Assembly (NCBI RefSeq): GCF_937967675.1
Contig: NZ_CALBSN010000029.1
Span: forward strand, 1-10,529
Direction: 5' to 3'
DNA length: 10,529 nucleotides
DNA from: an uncultured Flavobacterium sp.
GTDB taxonomy: Bacteria > Bacteroidota > Bacteroidia > Flavobacteriales > Flavobacteriaceae
Below the pieces are notes generated by a model. It did no database searches. It was given only the letters and a program-made list of their open reading frames with translations, and was not told the origin of the DNA. Within the stretch, counting starts at the first letter, position 1, and each line of letters starts with the position of its first letter. Below are positions 1 to 6,866 of the stretch, in pieces. A program made the translations under genes and the position numbers.

Positions 1-2997
1 GGAACTGGAAACATCCCTGTGTTTACACCAACAAATAATGGAACAGCTCCTATAATAGCAACTATATCTGTTATAGCAACAGCCAATGGATGTTCCAGAG
101 TGGCAGAAACGTTTACCATCATCGTAAACCCTAGCCCTGTGGTTACCTTCTCACCTACTAATCAAACCATTTGTTCAGAGGATACTTCTGCAGTTGTAAC
201 ATTAAGCAGTACCACTCCAGGGGCTACTTTCTCTTGGACTGCTACTCAACCTACAGGAATTACAGGGGTTATTACTTCAGGAACGAACACAATACCTGCT
301 CAAAACTTAGTAAACAGTACTAACACGCCTATTGATGTTAACTATACTGCAGTAGCAGCTACAAACGATACTTCTGCTTGTGCCGGTAGTAGTTTTACTT
401 ATACCATTACAGTAAATCCGAAACCAAGTATTGAAAATCAATCATTTATTATTTGTAGCGAAGAAGGGTTTACAGTAAATCCTATTGATGGTATTCCAAA
501 TACTAATACAATAGTCCCTTTAGGTACAACATATAATTGGGTTATTAGTAATAATCCAAATATTTCAGGAGCAAGTTCTGGCACAGGTAGTCAAATTAGT
601 CAAGTATTGACAAACAATAGTACATTAATACAAACAATTGTATATACTGTTACCCCAATAGCAGGTATTTGTACAGGTAATCCATTTACTATAACAATTG
701 AAGTTTATCCTAGACCTGATGTTACTTTTGACCTTCCAAATCAAACTATTTGTAACGAGACTAATACATCATTAGTTACTCTAAATTCAACCCTTCCAGG
801 AAATATTACTTACGAGTGGAATGCTACAATTCCAACTGGAATTACTGGTGCATTAAGTTCTGGGACAAACACTATACCAGTTCAAACATTAATAAATACA
901 ACAAATGCTCCATTGACAATTACTTATGCTGCAACAGCAACTTTTAATAATAATGGATCTTCATGTGAGGGGAACGTTTACAACTATTCTATAACAGTTA
1001 ATCCTACATTCACATCTTCTGGTGTAGTTTCAAATTACAATGGGTATAACGTTAGTGTTTTTGGTGGTAATGATGGAGCTATCAATTTAACAACAATTGG
1101 AGGTTCTGGAACCTATACTTATAATTGGACTGGACCAAACGGATTTACCTCAACCGCTGAAGATATATCTGGATTATTTGCTGGAACCTATACTGTAACT
1201 ATAAATGATGGTTATTGTGCTCCAATAGTGTTAACTTTTACGCTTACTCAACCACCTGAATTACTTATTCAGCCAGATTTAAGTCTTACTATAAATCTGA
1301 TTTGTTTTGGCGATAACAATGGCGCTGTTGGTGTATTAATTACTCAAGAATCGGTTCCTCCTTATGATTATGAATTATATGATAGTAATGGCAACCTAGT
1401 AACATCAATTATAGATTCTACTAATTTAAACCCTCAATTTACAGGATTAGTCGCTGGAGTATATTCACTAACAGTTATTGATGCTAATGGAGGTAGAAAA
1501 ATAGTAACAGGACTTACGGTTAGCCAACCTGATGATATTATAATTACTGCAACCACAACACCGATTACATGTTATGGCGCTAATAATGCCTCAATTACAT
1601 TGACAGTAACAGGCGGAACTGGCCCATACCAAGCGCAATGGGATAATTTAGCTACTGGGTTTTATCAAAATAATTTAGCTGCTGGTAATTATTCCATTTT
1701 AGTAACAGATAACAATGGTTGTACTAAAACAATTGTAGTAAATATTCCTGAAGCTCCAATATTTACAATAAATCCTGTAGTTGTTAATATTTCTTGTTAT
1801 GGTGCTAATGATGGAAGCATTAATCTAAACTTAGTTGGTGGAATACAACCAATCTCTTTAACTTGGAGTGATGGAAGTACTGCAGGTTTAGTTAGAAATA
1901 ATTTAGCACCTGGTACCTACACGGTAACTATTGTAGACTCAAAACCATGTACCATTGTTAGAACTTTCATCATTGTTGAACCACAACCACTTGTTTTAAG
2001 TGCAAATGTTCAAAATGCATTAGATTGTAATGATGCGAATAGTGGTTTTATTAATCTATTAGTATCTGGAGGTACTCCTCCATTTATTTATAGTTGGTCA
2101 AATGGAGCAACTACTGAAGATTTAAATACTATTTCTTCTGGAAATTATGCTGTTTTAGTGACTGATTCAAGAGGTTGTACAAAATCAGCACAATATAGTG
2201 TAAACCGACCACAACCATTAACATTGAATGTAGAAACTGATACTAATGTTAATTGTGAAACAAGAGACATCAGTCAGATTTTTGAAGCACAAGTATCAGG
2301 TGGAGTTCCACCAATACAATTAAGTTGGTCGAGCGGAACTGTTAGTGGCGCTAACAATGAATTTATGACCACTGATCAGGATGGTTTAGTGATTTTGACA
2401 GCTACAGATGCCATAGGTTGTACCACTACTTACAGCTTAAACGTAGATATACCTGTTATAGGAAATGCATCTTTCGATCAAAACTCTTATGGATACACTG
2501 CCTATGGAATATATTCAATTTTAGATCCTATACAGTTTACAAATACGGCTACTGGTGATTATGTGAGTATATTATGGAACTTTGGTGATGGCACTTTCTC
2601 AAACGAAGAAAATCCAATTCATACTTATGTACTGGAAGGAAACTATGTAGTAACTCAAACTGTTACTTATCCTTTTGGTTGTGTGTATGTTCATACAATA
2701 AGCTTACTAGTTGAAAAAGGATATTTACTTGTAGTTCCAACTGCATTTACACCAAATAATGACGCACTAAATGACACTTATAGACCTGTTACAAAAGGTT
2801 TAAAAAATGTTCGTATGGATGTTTATGACACATGGGGTTCTTTAATCTATTCAGAAACTGGAGATGTACTTCGTGGCTGGGATGGCACAATAAAAGGTGT
2901 TAATGCTGAAAACGGAAATTACCATTGTAAGGTAAGCGCTGAAACGTTTTATGGAAGTATAATAAGAGCTGAAGAAACTTTTGTCTTAATTAAATAA
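1..2997 (+). CDS. SprB-like gliding/surface adhesin with T9SS type B sorting domain, 5'-truncated by window edge
   Basis: The frame is open from base 1 with no stop, and the first possible start (GTG at 19) lies inside a module, so the true start is upstream; 998 codons are visible. Numbering from that GTG, residues about 1-330 are PKD-like modules of roughly 95 residues ending in TITVNP-type strands; the modules at 139-420 and 715-1008 nt are clearly related (shared TICSED/TICNET, PTGITG and SGTNTIP blocks). Residues about 335-810 are SprB-like repeats. A PKD domain carries FGDG at 855-858. Residues about 905-992 are the CHU_C/gliding-motility C-terminal domain (FTPNND at 910, then a DTWG and GWDGT pattern). 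By family knowledge this C-terminus directs export through the type IX system and surface attachment; SprB-type adhesins move along the cell during gliding. The downstream PorP/SprF gene supports that role. The role in gliding rather than general adhesion is inferred. Confidence 0.9.
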   Translation, partial: GTGNIPVFTPTNNGTAPIIATISVIATANGCSRVAETFTIIVNPSPVVTFSPTNQTICSEDTSAVVTLSSTTPGATFSWTATQPTGITGVITSGTNTIPAQNLVNSTNTPIDVNYTAVAATNDTSACAGSSFTYTITVNPKPSIENQSFIICSEEGFTVNPIDGIPNTNTIVPLGTTYNWVISNNPNISGASSGTGSQISQVLTNNSTLIQTIVYTVTPIAGICTGNPFTITIEVYPRPDVTFDLPNQTICNETNTSLVTLNSTLPGNITYEWNATIPTGITGALSSGTNTIPVQTLINTTNAPLTITYAATATFNNNGSSCEGNVYNYSITVNPTFTSSGVVSNYNGYNVSVFGGNDGAINLTTIGGSGTYTYNWTGPNGFTSTAEDISGLFAGTYTVTINDGYCAPIVLTFTLTQPPELLIQPDLSLTINLICFGDNNGAVGVLITQESVPPYDYELYDSNGNLVTSIIDSTNLNPQFTGLVAGVYSLTVIDANGGRKIVTGLTVSQPDDIIITATTTPITCYGANNASITLTVTGGTGPYQAQWDNLATGFYQNNLAAGNYSILVTDNNGCTKTIVVNIPEAPIFTINPVVVNISCYGANDGSINLNLVGGIQPISLTWSDGSTAGLVRNNLAPGTYTVTIVDSKPCTIVRTFIIVEPQPLVLSANVQNALDCNDANSGFINLLVSGGTPPFIYSWSNGATTEDLNTISSGNYAVLVTDSRGCTKSAQYSVNRPQPLTLNVETDTNVNCETRDISQIFEAQVSGGVPPIQLSWSSGTVSGANNEFMTTDQDGLVILTATDAIGCTTTYSLNVDIPVIGNASFDQNSYGYTAYGIYSILDPIQFTNTATGDYVSILWNFGDGTFSNEENPIHTYVLEGNYVVTQTVTYPFGCVYVHTISLLVEKGYLLVVPTAFTPNNDALNDTYRPVTKGLKNVRMDVYDTWGSLIYSETGDVLRGWDGTIKGVNAENGNYHCKVSAETFYGSIIRAEETFVLIK
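1020..2455 (+). repeat. Array of about six SprB-like repeats within the adhesin
   Basis: Protein-level tandem repeats of about 75-90 residues. Each has a Cys-containing start such as CYGANN or CYGAND followed by GSI-L, then a GG-x-PP/GPY turn, a W-S/D-G strand, an APGTYTV/AAGNYSI/SSGNYAV strand, an actual or equivalent D-GC turn, and a closing Pro-rich linker (QPDD, PEAP, EPQP, RPQP). The Cys codons fall at 1303, 1570, 1795 and 2026, giving spacings of 89, 75 and 77 residues. The first unit (about 1020-1260) lacks the initial Cys, and the last (about 2216-2450) is divergent. This is the SprB-repeat type found in Flavobacterium adhesins. DNA identity between units is low, so they are old duplications. 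Confidence 0.8.
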
Positions 2998-3010
2998 GAA
3001 TTAGAAAAAA

Positions 3011-4024
3011 ATGAAATTTAAATTATATATATTACTAGTCTTTGTTACCCCTTTTATTGAAGTTAAGGCACAAGACCCTGTATTTACACAATTTTTAATA
3101 GTTCCTGAAACATTAAATCCGGGATTTACTGGATCTGCAAGTTCATGGAATGCTGGGATAATCCATAGGAGGCAATGGCCAGAAGGTAATAGACGAATTG
3201 ATACCCAATATGGATTTGCTAATAACTTAGTGACCGACAATTTAGGCGTTGGGATTACAGTCTTAAATCAAAAAGAAACTTTCACAAATTATAACTATTT
3301 TCAATTTAATGGAGCCGTTTCTTATCGAATAGATTTAAATTATAACTGGCGTCTTAGATTAGGTTTAGAAGGAGGTTTTGGACGTAAAGATTTTAACTTT
3401 GGTAATTTACTATTAGAAGATCAGATAAACATTAATGATGGTTCAATCTCAGGAAGTAGTATTGACCCCGGTTTTCTTAGATATAATAATAAAATCAATT
3501 TTGTGGATTTTTCTTTTGGGGTTTTAGTTGATGAAGAAAATGCATGGTTTGGAGCTGCCTTAAAACACTTAACTCGTCCTGACATTTCTTTTCTTGAAAA
3601 TGGTAATGTGCCTTTAGATTTGTTCTTATCAGTACATGGTGGCTATTATTTTGCTTTAGATAATTCGCCAACTATGATTTTGCCTGCAGATACAGATTTA
3701 TTAGTATCTTTTAATTACATGAGACAATCTCAATTTAATCGATTAGATATTGGTGCCTCTTTAGAAATGAATATGTTTTCGTTTGGAGTTATTGCAGCTA
3801 CCAACCCAGAAGGAAGAAGTACAAATAGTCATCTTGTTACTTCTCTTAATCCTTTTGTCTCTATGAGAGCTGGCGAATTTAAATTTGGATATTCCTATGA
3901 TATTAATACATCTAGATTTGGACAAAATCAAGGGGTTCATGAACTTACTCTAACTTGGCAATCTAAATATACTTGTAGAGATTGTGATAATTATCGAATG
4001 AAACTCAAAGATATTAGATGGTAA
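3011..4024 (+). CDS. PorP/SprF family type IX secretion outer-membrane protein
   Basis: 337 residues, normal for the PorP/SprF family. A signal peptide covers residues 1-20 and ends VKA before QDPVFTQF; the mature start QDPxFTQF...LNPGFTG is the family hallmark. The rest is alternating aromatic/polar strands typical of a 12-14-strand outer-membrane barrel (for example WRLRLGLEGGFG, FNFGNLLL, HELTLTWQSKY). A short polar tail follows the last strand and contains a CxxC pair (C322, C325). By family knowledge SprF is required for secretion of the SprB adhesin, and PorP/SprF proteins generally pair with cargo that ends in a type B sorting domain. The gene starts 13 nt after the adhesin stop, so it is almost certainly co-transcribed and serves that adhesin. 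The leader before the ATG is A-rich without a Shine-Dalgarno sequence, as usual in Bacteroidetes. The symbol is left blank because several paralogues may exist in one genome. Confidence 0.9.
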   Translation: MKFKLYILLVFVTPFIEVKAQDPVFTQFLIVPETLNPGFTGSASSWNAGIIHRRQWPEGNRRIDTQYGFANNLVTDNLGVGITVLNQKETFTNYNYFQFNGAVSYRIDLNYNWRLRLGLEGGFGRKDFNFGNLLLEDQININDGSISGSSIDPGFLRYNNKINFVDFSFGVLVDEENAWFGAALKHLTRPDISFLENGNVPLDLFLSVHGGYYFALDNSPTMILPADTDLLVSFNYMRQSQFNRLDIGASLEMNMFSFGVIAATNPEGRSTNSHLVTSLNPFVSMRAGEFKFGYSYDINTSRFGQNQGVHELTLTWQSKYTCRDCDNYRMKLKDIRW

Positions 4025-4028
4025 AAAA

Positions 4029-4065
4029 TAAAGGCTAAAGAAATAATAGTTTTCTTTAGCCTTTA
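4029..4065. terminator. Bidirectional hairpin terminator between convergent genes
   Basis: A perfect 15-bp inverted repeat has arms 4029-4043 and 4051-4065 around a 7-nt loop. It starts 5 nt after the PorP/SprF stop and ends 27 nt before the MORN-protein stop. Read on the - strand the stem is followed by TATTTTTTAC-like T-rich sequence, a good intrinsic terminator. Read on the + strand the following run is only AAATTTTG, so it is weaker in that direction. Confidence 0.8.
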
Positions 4066-4091
4066 AAATTTTGTAGAATAGATTGTAACAA

Positions 4092-6317
4092 TTACTCTTT
4101 TAAAATCCCATCTTTATAAGATTCCTTTTTTATCGTTTTATCGTTTGCGTCTTTATAACGAGTAGTTCCATTTCGAACTCCATTCTTTATTTTTCTTTCT
4201 TCATAAGTACCATCTTCAGCTTTAAAAATAAATTCATCTGAAAAAGGTTCATTTCTTTTTAAATCAATATAATATTCATTTGTAATTTGACCATAACCAT
4301 CATATGTAAAAGTAGCTCTTACATTTTGATCATAATAATAATTTTCCCAAGTTCCAGTTTTTACATTTGAAGTGTAATTGCCTGTGCTAATTATTTTACC
4401 ATCTAAAGATTTGTGTTCAAATAGGCCATTACGTTTTTTTATCGATTCAGTAGCACCTTCAAAATCTAAATGAAATGTAATTGGTAAAACTACAAAATCA
4501 GCAGTTTTTATAAAACTATATGCTTGAGTAAAAATTCCAGTTGATAAATTCTCAACTACGACACAATCTAATTTAGAATCTGTTTCATTTTTTATTGTAT
4601 ATGATTTACTCACATTTCCAGCACCATCTAATTTTTCTAAGCGATATAATTTTCCTTTTTTAAAATATTTTTTTTCTGCAGGTTTGTTAAAAGCATAAGT
4701 GATATGTTCTCCGTCAATTTCATCATCAATATAAAAATAACTTTCTAAAAGGTCATTATTTTCGTAACGTTCCCATTTACCTTGTTTTTGACCATTAAAA
4801 TAAACACCTGTTTCAAACGACTTTTTATTTAACCAAAAACAAAATTTACTTTTTCCATAAATAGTCCATTTTCCTGTTTCTTTTCCATTCAAATAAAATC
4901 CTTTTGACCATAATTCATTATCAGGCCCTCTAATCTCATATGCCCCATTTAATTTATCATCGCTATAAGTAGCTATTTCATTAAAATAAATACAAACAGT
5001 TTCATAACAACCCTCATCATTTTCTTCTCCTTGTTTGCATGGCACTTTATTTTTTTCAAGCAAAGAATATCTTTTTTGAACTCCTTCTAGTTTCCCCTCA
5101 ACATAATTAGATTCTTTATATAGTCTTCCACTACAATCAAGCGGTTTATCATTATAATCTACTAAATTTTCATGATAAAATTTCCATAAACCCGTTTTTA
5201 AGCTGTCCTTGTAAACACCCTCCGCTAATAAAGAACCACCTATATCAAAGTATTTAGCATTTCCATTTAATTTGTTTTGTTTATATTCTAATTCAGCCTG
5301 TAAAACAACTTTGTTTGAGATTGTATCAATTGATGGATAACCTCCAATAAAAGCACGTTTCAAATTCAGATATACAAAAGATGCTCCTTCTAAATTATCC
5401 TCTTTGTAATTTTGGAATAGAATTTCATTTTCCGAAGTTTCTTTATTTAATCCCTCTTTTTTTCCATTTACATAATAAAACTCTTGGACTTGTTTTTTTT
5501 CATTTGGGGTTACAATTTCTCCAATCCATTTTCCATCTCTTTCATCATTTTTATAATTACCATAAAAACTGTAGTAATCTTCATTATTTTCAAGATAAAA
5601 ATTTTCAACAGAAGGTCCTTCTAAATTCCCCAGTTTAAAATTTGCTGTTCTTTTAACTCTTCCAATAGAATCGTAATTTGTCAATAAACCCTCTATTTTC
5701 CCATCTTTTAAATTGTAAGTTGAAATAACATTTCCATACTCATCATAATCCTTTTTAAATCCATTATTAGGATCATACACTCCTCCCTTTTTATAAATGC
5801 TTACTTCATAAACTGTGTAAGTTTTTTTATTGGAGCCACCATAATAATAATCATCATCATTATCACTATCCTCTTCACGATTATAAGCTATCTTTAAATA
5901 GAATAACTTATTCTCATAGGATGCTACAACACGATTATCTAATATTTCCTCATCTGTCAATTTATAACCATTTGAAGAAACTTGTTGAATTATCGTATTA
6001 TAAAACTCCTTTTGCCTAAAACGATACATAATCTTATTTGGTAACCCCTCATAATTATAAACATAAAACCATCCTTTAGCTTTTGCATTGTCATATAGGT
6101 TTCTTCCATGCGCCCAGGAAATTGTATTATAACCAATACCATCACTTTCAGAAGAATCATAATAATCCCAACCTTTACTAATTAAAAACTTGTTTGTGGT
6201 TTCCCAATTTTTATAGCTGGCCATTGTATGTAACTCGTTAAGAGTTATTTTTTGGGCTGATAAATTTTGTACTGCGACTAAAGAAAATATTGAAATTATA
6301 AATTTTAAAAATTTCAT
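4092..6317 (-). CDS. Secreted MORN-repeat (YwqK-like) protein
   Basis: 741 residues. Residues 1-21 form a signal peptide (KFLKFIISIFSLVAV core, SAQ cleavage region) with no lipobox Cys, so a periplasmic or exported soluble protein is expected. Residues about 22-190 form an N-terminal region I do not recognise, with an acidic/Tyr-rich patch (DNDDDYYYGG, 152-161). From about 195 to the end there are many degenerate MORN_2-type units of the form Y-x-N/D-G-K-x-x-G-x-W/Y (for example DGKIEG 205-210, ERDGKW 259-264, NGKKEG 284-289, NGKETGKW 477-484, NGQKQGKW 508-515, KNGVRNG 711-717). There is no T9SS C-terminal domain. Such proteins are often named 'toxin-antitoxin system YwqK family antitoxin', but nothing here supports a toxin partner. 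Function is unknown. It is transcribed convergently to the adhesin operon and seems to have its own promoter, so it is probably not part of either neighbouring unit. Confidence 0.85.
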   Translation of the reverse strand: MKFLKFIISIFSLVAVQNLSAQKITLNELHTMASYKNWETTNKFLISKGWDYYDSSESDGIGYNTISWAHGRNLYDNAKAKGWFYVYNYEGLPNKIMYRFRQKEFYNTIIQQVSSNGYKLTDEEILDNRVVASYENKLFYLKIAYNREEDSDNDDDYYYGGSNKKTYTVYEVSIYKKGGVYDPNNGFKKDYDEYGNVISTYNLKDGKIEGLLTNYDSIGRVKRTANFKLGNLEGPSVENFYLENNEDYYSFYGNYKNDERDGKWIGEIVTPNEKKQVQEFYYVNGKKEGLNKETSENEILFQNYKEDNLEGASFVYLNLKRAFIGGYPSIDTISNKVVLQAELEYKQNKLNGNAKYFDIGGSLLAEGVYKDSLKTGLWKFYHENLVDYNDKPLDCSGRLYKESNYVEGKLEGVQKRYSLLEKNKVPCKQGEENDEGCYETVCIYFNEIATYSDDKLNGAYEIRGPDNELWSKGFYLNGKETGKWTIYGKSKFCFWLNKKSFETGVYFNGQKQGKWERYENNDLLESYFYIDDEIDGEHITYAFNKPAEKKYFKKGKLYRLEKLDGAGNVSKSYTIKNETDSKLDCVVVENLSTGIFTQAYSFIKTADFVVLPITFHLDFEGATESIKKRNGLFEHKSLDGKIISTGNYTSNVKTGTWENYYYDQNVRATFTYDGYGQITNEYYIDLKRNEPFSDEFIFKAEDGTYEERKIKNGVRNGTTRYKDANDKTIKKESYKDGILKE

Positions 6318-6343
6318 AATTAAATTAAGATTTGTTTTTTTAA

Positions 6344-6374
6344 TTAGTATACATATTTAATAAACGAAAGCAAA
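6344..6374 (-). promoter_or_regulatory. Candidate Bacteroidetes promoter for the MORN-repeat gene
   Basis: On the - strand an exact TTTG (6371-6374) is followed by exactly 19 nt and then TATACTAA (6344-6351). The -33 element and spacing fit the Bacteroidetes consensus; the -7 element keeps the TA but matches TTTG poorly. It would give a leader of roughly 20 nt before the ATG at 6317. It lies in the 89-nt gap after the DUF1905 gene. Confidence 0.35.
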
Positions 6375-6406
6375 AAAAATCTGCGTAAATGCTTTATAAA
6401 AATGAA

Positions 6407-6865
6407 TTACCTACCCTCCAAAATTGTAATTACTTCCACAATTTTTGCCACTTGTTGCTCTTCTGTGGCTACATCTTGTATGGCTTGTAAAAGTTCTTTT
6501 TGATAGGTTTTATCTTGTTTTTGAAAAACAGACAAAACATTAGCTTCGGCAAAACAATCTAAAATGGCTTGCTCGTCAGTCTTTTGGGTGTCTTCTAAAA
6601 ATAAGGTAACCAATACTTTATCGCCACCTGTTTTTTGAATGGCATTTCGTATTTCAGAATTAACAGCCAGCTTTTTATCTCTATTTTTAACCGGTCCTAA
6701 ATTCTTATGTTGAATAGCATAACCATCAATAGTGCCCGAAACTTTTAAATCGCCCCATTTGCCTTTAATGTCTTTAGTATTGGGAACAATTAATTGGTAC
6801 GTCCAAGCGCCATTGCCTGGAATATACTGCAATTCTAAAAGTTCGTTTTCTATGATAATTCGCAT
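6407..6865 (-). CDS. Small DUF1905/YdeI (OmdA)-like protein coupled to the restriction-modification gene
   Basis: 152 residues from the ATG at 6865. A TTG at 6877 would add four residues and overlap the upstream gene, but the ATG gives the usual DUF1905 N-terminus (MRIIIENELLEL) and is preferred. Residues about 1-92 look like DUF1905: a hydrophobic strand, then G-AWTYQLIVP (19-28), GTIDGYAIQ, LGPVKN, and a VNSEIRNAI...GGDKVLVTL block (68-88) typical of the domain's small barrel. Residues about 96-152 resemble a degenerate YdeI/OmdA C-terminal helical segment (AILDCFAEAN...YQKELLQAIQ...RI-like end). The molecular function of these domains is poorly known. The start follows the upstream stop as TAA-T-ATG, so translation is probably coupled to the restriction enzyme, and no separate promoter is evident. 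A role as an accessory to the restriction system is only an inference from this arrangement. Confidence 0.75.
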   Translation of the reverse strand: MRIIIENELLELQYIPGNGAWTYQLIVPNTKDIKGKWGDLKVSGTIDGYAIQHKNLGPVKNRDKKLAVNSEIRNAIQKTGGDKVLVTLFLEDTQKTDEQAILDCFAEANVLSVFQKQDKTYQKELLQAIQDVATEEQQVAKIVEVITILEGR

Positions 6866-6866
6866 A

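Noticed and set aside
3001..3240. Open frames opposite the PorP/SprF, MORN and restriction genes
   Set aside because: They overlap well-supported genes, show no family features and read as antisense shadows.
4092..6317. Toxin-antitoxin system suggested by the common name 'YwqK family antitoxin'
   Set aside because: The protein has a signal peptide and no toxin gene is adjacent; the name reflects MORN_2 repeats only.
6367..6395. AAAGCA/TGCTTT inverted repeat next to a T8 run, as a terminator for the restriction/DUF1905 unit
   Set aside because: The stem is only 6 bp around a 17-nt loop that itself contains the T run, so it is not a convincing intrinsic terminator.
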